Positions 53,719-62,870 of a DNA stretch of 64,000 nucleotides are shown here, piece after piece (position 1 is the stretch's first letter; each line of letters begins with the position of its first letter). Location of the stretch: the NCBI RefSeq assembly GCF_018614615.1, contig NZ_JAGGOK010000059.1, positions 62,001 to 126,000 on the forward strand, in the 5' to 3' direction. Below the pieces are notes generated by a model. It had not been told where the DNA came from and searched no databases. It saw only the letters and a program-made list of their open reading frames with translations. This DNA is from Streptomyces sp. ISL-100. GTDB taxonomy: Bacteria; Actinomycetota; Actinomycetes; Streptomycetales; Streptomycetaceae. Both the position numbers and the translations under genes were made by a program.

Positions 53719-56439
53719 GTGAGAATGGGGTACGTGCCCGACATCCTCCCGCCGCGCATCACCCCCGACGTCGATGACGGCCCTGTCGATCCTGCTCAGC
53801 TGACGCGGATCACATCGCTGCACAGGGGCTTCCTCTACCAGCATCTGTATGCCGTCGGATGCCTGCTGAGCCTCAAACGCGGGGGAGTGGACAGGCTGCT
53901 GGTCGAACGGGACGAGGACGTGGAAGCCGTCCTTCCGGACTGGCGACTGTACATGCAGATCAAGACCCGCAGTAGAGCCTTGCAGTGGGGCGACATCAGC
54001 AGCGCCGTCGAAAACTTCGAGGGTGTGCGGGCCCGGCACGCCGCAGGTAAACGCCCGGGACGGCCCCAGCTGATTATCGTGTCGAACCAGGCCGCTGGTC
54101 CAAGCCTGACCCAGAAGATGGCCGGCGACGACTGGCCGAACGACGTCACGATCCTCACTCCTGGAGTACCGGCCCCCAATCACTGGCTGCCACCCGCATG
54201 GGAAACGGTCGACGAGGCAGTCGCCTGGTGCACCCGCGAAGCGGCGGGAGTCCCGTTCGCGTCTCTGGAACCGCAGACGCTTGTATGGAAGCTGGCGGCC
54301 CGGGTCGTCCTTGCCTGCACCGGCCACGGCGGGCAAATGTTCAAAGCCAGTGAAATGCCAGCATTCTATGAGCAGTTCGTCCAGGAGCTGCAAGCCTTCC
54401 CAGCAACTCCGGCCCCCTATCTGCCGCAGGACACCGAACCGGAACTGCTGACCGCCGCCGAAGTACGTCTCATCACCGGCTTCTCCGGTTCGGGGAAGAC
54501 CGCCTGGGCATCTCATGCTGCCACGCACTGCCCTGAGCCGATCACCTACTTCGACGTCTCCGCGCTTTCCCGCGACGCCGTCGCCGGAGCACTCGCACGA
54601 GAACTTGCGGCCCGTCATCTCGACACAGCGCAGCGAACGGACCTCCTGCACGGGGTCGGCATCGATGTCCTACGGGCGGTCCACCGTCATTTGGCGGGTA
54701 CACCGGTCGCGATCGTCATCGACAACGTCCATCGAATGGATGCCGCCGCCCTGCGAGGACTTGTATCCGCGCTGCCAGCTGTGCGACTCGTACTGCTCGG
54801 CCAGCCTCGCCCTGACCAGGTTGCCTTCGCAGCCCACCTCGGCATCGCGACGGAAAACCTCAACGGGTGGACGGCCGACAGCGTGGCTGCTGTGTTCGCT
54901 GATGCCGAGTGCCCCGTCGACCGGCCCACTGCCGAGCGCCTCGTAACCCTTACCGGCGGCCTGCCTCTCTACGTGTGCAGTGCTGCCGCCCTGACCCGCA
55001 CTCACTACGATCACGACGCGGCCAGCCTGTGCACAGAACTCAGCCAGCGCTGCCACAGCGTCCCCTCTGTCCAAGACATCATCCTTGAGGAAGTCTTCGC
55101 CAGCCTGGACCCAACGGCACGGACGGTCGCCTTCCTCCTGGCAACGGCCGAAGTCCCTCTGACCAACCAAGAACTACAGCGCCTAGCCCAAGCGGCGGAG
55201 CTCAGCGGACCGGACTGCGCACGAGGCCTGCGAACCCTTACTGCCTTCGCCATCACCCAGCGCACCGGCCGATTGATTACCCTGCACGACGCCACGCGTT
55301 CTCTCGCGACGGAGTACGGCCCAGCAGGAAGCCATCTCACGATTGAGCATGCTCTGAGCCGCATCCTGCGCGAGTCCATTGAAGGAGGCAGCGCACCGGT
55401 CGGACGCCTGGCGAAATGGGCCATGCTGCTGGCCCGAACCGATCAGACCGAGCAGCTTCTCGAACTTGCCAGCCACGATCTCTTCTTTGAACAGTCCTTC
55501 TCCGCCGACCTCGCCCCGATCCTCACCGCTGTGGTCACTGACAAGGACGCCGCACCAGTCAGCCGATTCGATGCCCTGAACGCGCTCGCCCTCCTTGCGC
55601 ACGCTGCCGACGAGACAGCAGACCACGGCCGCCTGGTTGATGACCTTGCCGCACTCGCAGCCGCGCACCCAGCACAGTGGGGCGCACGCGAGCGGCTGGT
55701 GCTCGCGACCCACCAGATGATCCAACACGCATCCACCGGCGACCTCGGCGCCATGAACACCACGTACCTGGCAACACGATCCGAGACAGCCGAGAACTCC
55801 GTGGCGAGGCGCATCTTGCGCTACACGCAGGCCCAGTGCTTCTTCATCGCCGGCAGGTACGAACAGTCGAACATTCTGGCCATGGACGTGGCCGAGGCTT
55901 ATTTGGATCACCTCGGGCTCAAGCCTGAGGACATCATCGGCGTCGGGGTCGAGGAGCTGGGCGGCCGTTTGGGACAGCAGGGCACGGACCTCGACGACTG
56001 CAAACGCCTGGCCGACTGCCTGGCGCTGACCGTGCGCTGCAAACGAGAACTCGATGAGCACCATGGACTCGCCGCTCTGCACGCCATGAAGTTCTTCCAC
56101 CTCGCCGGCGCCTGGAGATCGGTCGTCACCATCGGCCAGGAGGTAGTAGACGACTTCGTGGAGATCGGAGACCTCCAGGAAGCCCTTCAACTCCTTGAGC
56201 AGACACTGCTGCCCCTCGTACAGCAGCACGCGCTCGATGACCTTGTCATCGGACTTCGCTCCCAACGAGCAGTCGTCATCGCTCACACCGGTGACTATGC
56301 CGCCGCCCGAGCCGAACTCGACACCCTCCAGCGCTACGACGTTCCACTCCAGCAAGCACGGGAGATCGAGAACCAGCGCGCCCTCATCGAGCACCTCGCG
56401 ACCCAGCCCCGCCCCGCCCACTCACCGTTAGCACCTTGA
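53719..56439 (+). CDS. Cap4-like nuclease (DUF4297-type)/STAND NTPase
   Basis: A 906-residue multidomain protein. Residues about 30-230 resemble the DUF4297/Cap4 double-strand DNA nuclease: HRGFLYQHLYAVGCLL, the acidic VERDEDVEAV and the Gln-x-Lys in YMQIKTRSR. A STAND-type NTPase follows, with Walker A GFSGSGKTA (about 254-262) and Walker B AIVIDNVHRM (about 331-340). The last 400 residues are helical, TPR-like repeats. This nuclease-NTPase-repeat order is that of Avs and other NLR-like antiphage sensors, though it is shorter than classical Avs proteins. GTG at 53719 or ATG at 53725 is the start. It may be regulated by, or partner with, the HEPN-motif gene upstream. Confidence 0.78.
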   Translation: MRMGYVPDILPPRITPDVDDGPVDPAQLTRITSLHRGFLYQHLYAVGCLLSLKRGGVDRLLVERDEDVEAVLPDWRLYMQIKTRSRALQWGDISSAVENFEGVRARHAAGKRPGRPQLIIVSNQAAGPSLTQKMAGDDWPNDVTILTPGVPAPNHWLPPAWETVDEAVAWCTREAAGVPFASLEPQTLVWKLAARVVLACTGHGGQMFKASEMPAFYEQFVQELQAFPATPAPYLPQDTEPELLTAAEVRLITGFSGSGKTAWASHAATHCPEPITYFDVSALSRDAVAGALARELAARHLDTAQRTDLLHGVGIDVLRAVHRHLAGTPVAIVIDNVHRMDAAALRGLVSALPAVRLVLLGQPRPDQVAFAAHLGIATENLNGWTADSVAAVFADAECPVDRPTAERLVTLTGGLPLYVCSAAALTRTHYDHDAASLCTELSQRCHSVPSVQDIILEEVFASLDPTARTVAFLLATAEVPLTNQELQRLAQAAELSGPDCARGLRTLTAFAITQRTGRLITLHDATRSLATEYGPAGSHLTIEHALSRILRESIEGGSAPVGRLAKWAMLLARTDQTEQLLELASHDLFFEQSFSADLAPILTAVVTDKDAAPVSRFDALNALALLAHAADETADHGRLVDDLAALAAAHPAQWGARERLVLATHQMIQHASTGDLGAMNTTYLATRSETAENSVARRILRYTQAQCFFIAGRYEQSNILAMDVAEAYLDHLGLKPEDIIGVGVEELGGRLGQQGTDLDDCKRLADCLALTVRCKRELDEHHGLAALHAMKFFHLAGAWRSVVTIGQEVVDDFVEIGDLQEALQLLEQTLLPLVQQHALDDLVIGLRSQRAVVIAHTGDYAAARAELDTLQRYDVPLQQAREIENQRALIEHLATQPRPAHSPLAP

Positions 56440-56742
56440 GCACTGGGCCATACAGCTAGGGTGGTTGCTGCCCCTATGGCGGCGCGCCTACGGATTGGGC
56501 GCTTGTCGAGTGTCGACAAGCGCGGGAGTCTGAGTGGCCGGACGACCTTCCGTGGTGCCGGCGGGCCGGAAGGTGGTCACTAGGTGGTGAGCGCCTAGGT
56601 GCACCGGTGGATAGCCGGTGGACAGATGCCTTTGGACGATGCAGCACGGGGTGGCACGCCCCAACCCGGTGCACCTGCTCTGATCAGCGCAAACGTCACC
56701 AGGCGGCACCACACGGCACCGGGCAACATGATCGCTCTTGGT
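56440..56742. other. Spacer with attachment-site arm
   Basis: The left part holds the hairpin at 56499-56523. From about 56600 to the tRNA relic the sequence is clearly homologous to about 45462-45639: both contain CCGGTGG-N4-CCGGTGG, CCTTTGGACGA, GCTCTGATCAG, CGTCAC and CAACATGAT in the same order. No gene is present. Confidence 0.6.
56499..56523. terminator. Perfect 11-bp hairpin after the STAND gene
   Basis: GCGCTTGTCGA (56499-56509) and TCGACAAGCGC (56513-56523) with a 3-base loop, 60 bases after the stop. It is likely a factor-independent terminator, although no U-tract follows. Confidence 0.6.
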
Positions 56743-56784
56743 CTCCTAAAGCGGGTGTCGCAGGTTCGAATCCTGCCGGGGGCA
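56743..56784 (+). other. Attachment-site relic: 3' half of a tRNA-Arg(CCT)-like gene
   Basis: The sequence runs from the anticodon loop CTCCTAA (56743-56749) through the T-arm GCAGG-TTCGAAT-CCTGC to the acceptor CGGGGGC and discriminator A (56777-56784). The tRNA 5' half is absent. The integrase gene ends 48 bases downstream with its 3' end toward the site, as in pSAM2-type elements. The core differs from the tRNA-Thr core at 45640, so the two relics are not the ends of one element. Confidence 0.7.
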
Positions 56785-56831
56785 CAACGCATTACCGCTC
56801 TGACCTGGTATTTCTCCACCAGGGAGGGGCT

Positions 56832-58031
56832 CTAACCGGCCTCGGACTCCTCGTCCGGGGCCGTTTGCGTGAGCGGAGCGTGAGCGGACGGGTCGCCAGA
56901 CCCCGATATTTCTCCCGACGGATCAGCACCATCCGGCACGGACTCCTCCGCCTCGTCGGGCTTGGCATCCGCTTCCAGTGAGGCGGCGCGTGCGCGCGGC
57001 ACGAGGCGAGCGGCGGCCTCGGCGATCGCCAGATCCGCTTCGGGGAGCAGGCTCGTGTACGTGTCCGACGTGATGGTGATCGAGGAGTGGCCGAGCATCT
57101 CCTGGATGTCCTTCAGGTCGGCGCCGGCCGCGTGGGCCAGGGTCGCTGCACCGTGACGGAGATCGTGGAGCCGGATTGGCGGGAGGCCGATCTCCTCGTA
57201 CAGCTCGATGAACCGCCGTGTGATATTGGCGGGGTGGAGCAGCTCGCCGTTCTCGCGGGTGAAGACCCGTCCGGTCTCGACCCAGGCACTCCCCCACTTC
57301 TTGCGATCCTTGTCCTGCTGGGCGCGGTGCCGCTTTAGGGCCTGGACCGTGTCGGAGTCCAGCGCGATGGTGCGCGCGCCGGCATCGGTCTTGGGATCGT
57401 CCTCGTAGACCTCCCAGCCGTTCACCACGAGCTGCTTGGCGACGGTGATGAGCCCGGCATCCAGCAGGGTGTCGGTCCACCTCTGACCACACGCCTCACC
57501 GCGCCGCAGGCCGCGGAACGCGACCAAGTGGAAGAGCGCATACAGCCGATCCTCCGAGACGTGGTCGAGGAAGAGACCAGTGTGCTCCGGAGTCCAGACC
57601 ATCACCGGCGAGGGCTTCTCACCGGTGCGCTTCCAGTGAAGGATGCGTTCCTCGGTCCACACAAGCGCCTTGGGGCGCTTGCCCGCCTCCAACTCGACGT
57701 GGGCGGCAGGGTTGAAGGTGATCAACTGCTGTGCGATCGCTGCGTTCAGCGCGGCCCGCAGCGTGGAGCGGACGCGCTGGCGCGTCGCCGGACCGACGAT
57801 GCGACGGTAGGGATCCATCTCGGCGATGGCGGCCTTCATGGCCTTGCGACGGGCGCGGGGCTCGCGCCCCTTCCAGGGGATCTGTGCGAGATCCTCGAAC
57901 GCCTTACGCCGCGCGGCGTTTCCCTCGGCGACTTCGACGTTGGCCTCGGCTATGGCCTCGAACATCTCCGACAGGTGGGTGACCCGAAGGCGATCCAGCC
58001 GCAGGTGTCCGATGCGTGGCTTGAGGTGCAC
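56832..58031 (-). CDS. int: Tyrosine recombinase/integrase, 5'-truncated
   Basis: A phage/pSAM2-type integrase of 399 residues from GTG at 58031. The catalytic residues are all present: Arg in FRGLRRGEACG, HDLRH, LGHSS and the nucleophile Tyr in SDTYTSLLP. The frame is open upstream to 58196 and encodes more of the core-binding domain (TVGEWLDTWLSGKKGR, then ISRDESNIR), but with no usable start codon before the TAA at 58197-58199. The true 5' end, about 60 residues with the arm-binding domain, is therefore lost. Its 3' end faces the tRNA-Arg relic. No excisionase, replication or transfer genes remain, so the element is probably immobile. Confidence 0.85.
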   Translation of the reverse strand: MHLKPRIGHLRLDRLRVTHLSEMFEAIAEANVEVAEGNAARRKAFEDLAQIPWKGREPRARRKAMKAAIAEMDPYRRIVGPATRQRVRSTLRAALNAAIAQQLITFNPAAHVELEAGKRPKALVWTEERILHWKRTGEKPSPVMVWTPEHTGLFLDHVSEDRLYALFHLVAFRGLRRGEACGQRWTDTLLDAGLITVAKQLVVNGWEVYEDDPKTDAGARTIALDSDTVQALKRHRAQQDKDRKKWGSAWVETGRVFTRENGELLHPANITRRFIELYEEIGLPPIRLHDLRHGAATLAHAAGADLKDIQEMLGHSSITITSDTYTSLLPEADLAIAEAAARLVPRARAASLEADAKPDEAEESVPDGADPSGEISGSGDPSAHAPLTQTAPDEESEAG

Positions 58032-58223
58032 CCGTATGTTGCTCTCGTCGCGACTGATCGCGCTCTGCCGCCCCTTCTTGCCCGACAGCCAGGTGTCCAG
58101 CCACTCGCCGACCGTGCAGAGTGTCGGGGTAGCGCCCGGGTTGACGGGCCGGCCCCGACCCCGGCTTGGTGACCGTGGGTGGCTGCGCCGCGCAGTTTAG
58201 CGCGGGGAGGCTACGCTCCCGGC

Positions 58224-58799
58224 ATGGATCTATTGCCGATAGCCGACGACGCCCAGGGCTCCCAGGACCGCGCCGACGCGCCCGGTGACCCCAGCGCGCC
58301 TGGCGGCACTGCGCCGGCCCCGCCGCGGCCCGCCGTCGTGGCCAAGGCGCGCGTGCTGTTCACGGACCGCCGCGGCCGGATCCTGCTGGTGCGGCTCCAG
58401 CCCTGGCACAACGCGCTGCACTGGGGGCTCCCTGGTGGAACCGTGGAGGCCGGAACCGAGGCACCGCGACAGGCGGCCGTGCGCGAGATCGCGGAGGAGA
58501 CCGGACTGCTGTGTGCGCCCGGACGGTTGCTCGCCGTGGACTGGGTGAACCGGAGTGGCGACCAGCCGCGGATCGTCCACGTCTTCGACGGCGGATTGCT
58601 GGAGGACGGGGACCTGGCCGGGATACGGCTGGACGAGGCGGAGCTGGCGACATGGCGGATGTGCACGCCGGACGAGGCTGAGGCGCTGCTGTCCGCCGCG
58701 TCGTGGGGTCAGCTGAAGGCCTCTCTCGCCGCGCTGCCGACGGACGGCGGCCCGGCGGAGCTGCTGGACGGGGCGGCCGTGGAGTTCCCGGCCCCGTGA
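58224..58799 (+). CDS. Nudix hydrolase
   Basis: A 191-residue protein with the Nudix box: GGTVEAGTE...REIAEETGLL (GX5EX7REUXEEXGU; about residues 72-95). The family hydrolyses nucleoside diphosphates linked to other moieties, often 8-oxo-dGTP or NDP-sugars; the substrate cannot be assigned. The first 30 residues are Ala/Pro-rich. The start at 58224 follows GGGGAGG. It is the first gene right of the integrase relic. Confidence 0.88.
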   Translation: MDLLPIADDAQGSQDRADAPGDPSAPGGTAPAPPRPAVVAKARVLFTDRRGRILLVRLQPWHNALHWGLPGGTVEAGTEAPRQAAVREIAEETGLLCAPGRLLAVDWVNRSGDQPRIVHVFDGGLLEDGDLAGIRLDEAELATWRMCTPDEAEALLSAASWGQLKASLAALPTDGGPAELLDGAAVEFPAP

Positions 58800-60084
58800 C
58801 AGGTGCCCAGTACGGCCGCGGCTACGGTTTCGGCCTGCACCCTGCTCTCGGGGACCGCGGTGGTCTCGAACAGATTGCCGCGGCGCAGCGCGCCCAGCGT
58901 CCACAGCCGGGCCCCTGGCCCGGTGCCAGTGGTTCGGCCGCCGGGCCGGAGGCGGCCGTCGGGCTCAGTGTCCAGGCCGAGTCCGCAGGGTCCGGGCGGG
59001 GCCAGGCCGCGCCGCAGCAGATCCGCGATCAGCGGGTCGTCCGAGGCGCCGACGCCGGTCTGCGCGCCGGTGCAGTTCACCACTGCGCCCACCCGTAGCT
59101 CCCGACCTTCGCGCAGTCCCACGCGTATCCCGTCACCCTCGGTGTCAGCCCGGGCGACCTCGTCCGCCGAGACCTCCAACAGGCCTTCCTCCCGTAGCGA
59201 GTGCAGGGCGGCGGCGGAGGCGGGGGCCAGTCGGTGCCGGTGCGTCTCCCACACTCGCAGGTCCTCACCGAGGAAACGGGCCCGGTCGGCGGAGAACAAA
59301 CGGGCCCGGTCGGCGGAGAACAGCCGCTGCCAGAGTTCGGCCGTCAGCGGGCACAGGCCGTCCATCGCCGGCCGCCAGTCGCCGTGCGTACGCCGGGTCG
59401 CGGCCAGGTGCCGCAGCACAGCCCGGCGCAGGGCATCGAGGGTGTGCAGGCCACCGAGGTCCGGGGGCTCGACGGGCGGGACGGGCGGCGTACAGCACGC
59501 GCCCCGGCCGCCCCAGCGTGAGCGCTGCATCGGCCATCGTCAGGCCCGTACCCACGAGCAGGACATCGGCATCGGCCGGTACGCCGTCCAGGGCACCCGG
59601 GACCCAGAGATCGGGGACGAAGCGCGCCGAGGCGCGCAGGGCCGGCTCGGCGGAAGACTGTCCAGGGCGAGGACCACGGCATCGGCGTGCTGGGTGAGGC
59701 CGCTCGCTCCGCGCAGCGCGAGCACGGCGGTGCGGCCCGGCCCGGGCGCGATGCCAATGGTCCGGTCGTGGACGGGGAGCAGGCTGACGGTCGTACTGCG
59801 CGCGGCCGTGCCCGCCAGCAGCTCCAGCAGGTACCGGCCGTACAGCAGGCCCATTCGGTCTGCCCGGCGTTGAGAAGGTGGCGTGAATCCGTCGTCGCGT
59901 AGGCGGGTCCAGGGGCGCCCCCGGCCGCCGGATCGATCAGCCGGACGTCACACGGCTCGCCCCGCTGCTCGGCCTGTAGCAGCAGCTGGACCGCGGTCAG
60001 GACGCCCGCCGCACCGGACCCGACCACCGCAACCGTCGGCCCCACCATCGGGCTGTACTTTGCCTCACCATCCGCAGTCCACAT
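58790..60084 (-). pseudogene. Broken FAD/NAD(P)-binding oxidoreductase
   Basis: A COG4529-type FAD/NAD(P)-binding protein split over several frames. From ATG at 60084 one frame gives TVAVVGSGAAGVLTAVQLLL and RHLLNAGQ; another (about 59870-59530) continues with MGLLYGRYLLELL; the third (from about 59500) gives DLGGLHTLDALRRAVLRHL, GAVVNCTGAQT and LWTLGALRRGNLFETTAVPE. At least two frameshifts are needed, so it is a pseudogene unless the assembly is wrong. An internal 24-bp duplication lies at 59274-59321. The 3' end abuts the convergent Nudix gene. Confidence 0.75.
59274..59321. repeat. 24-bp tandem duplication inside the pseudogene
   Basis: Two identical 24-bp copies (59274-59297 and 59298-59321) add eight residues (two copies of LFSADRAR) in the reading frame of the broken oxidoreductase. 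Confidence 0.9.
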
Positions 60085-60187
60085 GACAAGATCATGACGC
60101 ATCGGCGTCTACTATCGGCACCGAGGGTAACGGGAGCGGGGGCAAAGGCACCGCATGGGGGCGATGGTGTCGAGAGGGTGGGTACCG

Positions 60188-61222
60188 ATGGTTGCGTCAG
60201 CGGTCGGCGACGAGGCGGAGCTAGAGCCGGACCGGGCACCGTTGGCCAAGCTCCTGGGCCTGAATGACGGGCTCCTGGACGTCTACCGGATCGTGGTGCG
60301 CCGTCCTGGATGGGGCATCGCCGAGATCGCCTGGCATCTAGGCATGGCCGAGGCCCAAGTCCGCGGTTGTCTGGACAAGCTGGCGGAACTCTCCATGCTC
60401 TATCCGGCCAAGCACTCGACCACACCGATCGCGCTGAACCCGGAGATCGGCCTGGCGGCCCTGCTGAACCGGCGGGAGTCCGAGATTCAGAACCAGCAGG
60501 CGCAGCTCGCCGCGGCCCGCACTGAGGTCGCCGAGCTCGCCGTCGTCTACTCCGCGCACCAGGGGTACTGGGGCAATCAGGGTCTTGAGCAGCTCGACGA
60601 GGTCGCCACGGTGCGGGCGCGGCTGGCCGAGCTCGCCGAGCACGCCCAGCACGAGCTGCTCTCCTTCATACCAGGCGGTGCGCAGAGCCGGGAGGCGTTG
60701 GACGCCAGCCGACCGCTGGACGAGAAGAGCCTCTCCGCCGGGGTCCGTATCCGGACTCTGTACCTCGACAGCGTCCGCAACGACCGGGCCACCACCGAGT
60801 ACGCCCGCAGGCTGGCCGGACTCGGCGGCGAGATCCGCACGATTCCCTCCCTGCCGGTCCGGATGCTCGTCGTGGACCGGTCCGTGGCCCTGCTGCCCAT
60901 CGACCCGGAGAACAGCCGGGCCGGGGCCGTCATGGTGAAGGCGCCGGGGGTGCTAGCCGCGCTGGTGCACCTCTTCGAGGTGGCCTGGCAGCAGGGGCAG
61001 CCGCTGGACGGCGTACAGCCCTCCGGGCCGGGCGGGCTCACGGCCCAGGAGCTGGAGCTGTTGAAGCTGCTAGAGATGGGCAGCACGGACGAGATGGCCG
61101 CCCGCAAGCTCGGCGTCTCCCTGCGGACGGTGCGCCGGATGATGGCGGACATCATGGGCCGACTGGGCGCGCGCAGCCGGTTCGAGGCCGGGCTGTTGGC
61201 GACGAGGGCCGGCTGGATGTAG
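60188..61222 (+). CDS. TrmB/LuxR-type composite regulator
   Basis: A 344-residue regulator with an N-terminal TrmB-like winged helix (residues about 15-80), a central sensor and a C-terminal LuxR helix-turn-helix (LGVSLRTVRRMMADIMGRLG). ATG at 60188 is chosen for the GAGAGGGTGGG upstream. The C-terminal 60 residues resemble those of the cluster regulator at 31960. It is divergent from the broken oxidoreductase and could control genes to the right, including the adenylating enzyme at 63183. Confidence 0.85.
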   Translation: MVASAVGDEAELEPDRAPLAKLLGLNDGLLDVYRIVVRRPGWGIAEIAWHLGMAEAQVRGCLDKLAELSMLYPAKHSTTPIALNPEIGLAALLNRRESEIQNQQAQLAAARTEVAELAVVYSAHQGYWGNQGLEQLDEVATVRARLAELAEHAQHELLSFIPGGAQSREALDASRPLDEKSLSAGVRIRTLYLDSVRNDRATTEYARRLAGLGGEIRTIPSLPVRMLVVDRSVALLPIDPENSRAGAVMVKAPGVLAALVHLFEVAWQQGQPLDGVQPSGPGGLTAQELELLKLLEMGSTDEMAARKLGVSLRTVRRMMADIMGRLGARSRFEAGLLATRAGWM

Positions 61223-61316
61223 AGCGGGGCAACCGGGTGGCCGTCTCGTGCCATGGCAGTTAGCGGCCGACGTCCATCCGCGTTCCGCAGCCCGCGCGGT
61301 GCCACCATGGGCTCCC

Positions 61317-61661
61317 ATGTACGCAATCCATATCCGGCAGAGTCTCCCGGAGTCCGGCCTGGGCCGACTGGACATCAATGACGTCGCGATGGAATTGTCT
61401 AAGGTCCGGAATTGCGTTCTCGAGCATGTCTACGCGCCTAGAACGAATGAATACGGACATTGCGGCGTGCTCTACGTCACTGGATCGTCTGTGAAAGCTG
61501 CAGGATCCGGGGCATTGGCCGCAGTCCGAAAGGTGCTCACGGGTAGCCACATGAGGGCCAATCTGGTGACTTCCACCGATCCGTGGTCCGTCGGTCTGTG
61601 TGATGCGACAGTCCAGGTGGCATCCATGTCGTGGGACCACGCAGCCACCCGCCCCTTCTGA
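61317..61661 (+). CDS. Hypothetical protein
   Basis: A possible 114-residue protein from ATG at 61317 with no recognised domain. Its base composition is visibly lower in GC and its codon use less biased than in neighbouring genes, and there is no clear ribosome site. It may be a recent acquisition or not a gene. Confidence 0.35.
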   Translation: MYAIHIRQSLPESGLGRLDINDVAMELSKVRNCVLEHVYAPRTNEYGHCGVLYVTGSSVKAAGSGALAAVRKVLTGSHMRANLVTSTDPWSVGLCDATVQVASMSWDHAATRPF

Positions 61662-61832
61662 ATGGCACCTTGTGGCCTGGGCAGCTTACGGCCAGGGAAA
61701 TATCTGGAGCCTGGCTCGCACCGTGTGTCACTTTGGCTGCGCAGCGAGCCGACGAATTCGCGGAGAACACAATTCTCCGAGAGGCCTTCCGGCTCGCAAC
61801 ACAGCGAATTGATACAGCTCAAGAGGACCTTC

Positions 61833-61985
61833 ATGTCGACGCGCTTTCTGACCTTGCTCAACTGCTCCGTGGCGGCGCTGGCCGCCGTGCTGCTCATCGC
61901 CTCGCCGGAGCGGCCCACCGCCTACGAGGTACGCGCCAACGCGCCGTCGGTCCAGCCCGCGCCTTACAGCTGGGCCTGGGACTAG
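61833..61985 (+). CDS. Small membrane-anchored or secreted peptide (50 aa)
   Basis: From ATG at 61833, nine bases after AAGAGGA, it encodes 50 residues: a positive start, one hydrophobic segment (VAALAAVLLIAS, about residues 13-24) and a C-terminal part ending YSWAWD. It looks like a small exported or membrane peptide. I do not recognise a family. It could be a peptide product of the locus governed by the regulator at 60188; that is speculation. Confidence 0.55.
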   Translation: MSTRFLTLLNCSVAALAAVLLIASPERPTAYEVRANAPSVQPAPYSWAWD

Positions 61986-62034
61986 ACGCCCGCTCCGCCC
62001 TCGCCGGTGACTCGACTCCGCATCAGGAACCTCC

Positions 62035-62870
62035 ATGTATAAAGCCGCCGACGGCAGCGGATGCCTTCTGTCAGAGTGCCCGACCGACCGCGGCCGGTCG
62101 GCGCCGTACGCAACGCAGACGCCGGCGCCCGCCGGACGGCTGTGCCGAGCATGCCGAGACCGCCTCGCGGCGGCCCTCGCGGAACTCCCCGGCCTGCACC
62201 GGGAGATCGAGTACGTCCTCGGACCGACGGTGACCGGCCGCGGCGAGCGGGTCAGCGGCAGCCGGAACCTCGGGCTCCTCTTCAATGAGGAGGCCTCGGC
62301 CGTCCGCACCGTGATGATCGGCGTGCTCGCCTCCTGGGCGGGCGTGGTCACGGGCCTCGGGGCGGTCGCCGCACCGGTGCGGGAAGTAGGACCGCTCACC
62401 GCCTTCCTGCTCCGGCACCTCGACCTGCTGGCCGGCCACCCGGCCGCCGCCGATCTGGCCGAGGAGATCGGCAGGCTGATGGCGGATGCCCGCAGGGTGG
62501 TCCAGCCGCCTGCGGCGTGCCGGTCACCCTCGGCCCCTGCCCCCGGGCCGGCTGCTCAAGTGCGGTGGAGGCGTGGGTGCACGGCGCCGCGCGCAGCGGG
62601 GACGGGGCGCGCTCCGGCGAGGTGCGCTGCCAGGACGGTCATGCGTGGCCGGCTGGGGAATGGCTGGTGCTGCGGCAGCTGCTGTCGGCCGACGGGCCTG
62701 CCCCCGCACCTGCGGGGCGGACGCTGCCGACGCGGTTGGCAGCCCGGGCCGCGGGAGTGTCAGAGGCCACCGTCCGGAAGTGGGCGAGCCGCGGAAAGCT
62801 GACGCGCCACGGGAGTCCCTCGCGTGCCGAATACGACGTCGAAGAACTGACGGCCCTCGCGGCCGGCTGA
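62035..62870 (+). pseudogene. Cys-rich/HTH protein gene split by a frameshift
   Basis: Frame one (from ATG at 62035) encodes SGCLLSECP, LCRACRDRLAAALAELPGLH and AADLAEEIGRLMADARRVVQ, as in a phage-associated actinobacterial protein family. Near 62510-62520 the homologous continuation switches frame to VTLGPCPRAGCSS, WPAGEWLVLRQLL and a C-terminal MerR-like helix-turn-helix (ARAAGVSEATVRKWASRGKL). The join reads as a single-base frameshift, natural or assembly. The intact protein would be about 278 residues with two CxxC-type zinc sites and a DNA-binding end. Confidence 0.6.

Noticed and set aside
56743-56784. Functional tRNA-Arg gene
   Set aside because: The 5' half is replaced by an attachment-site arm shared with the tRNA-Thr relic.
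45640-56784. Clean attL/attR pair of one element
   Set aside because: The tRNA cores differ (Thr versus Arg), so one integration event cannot give both.
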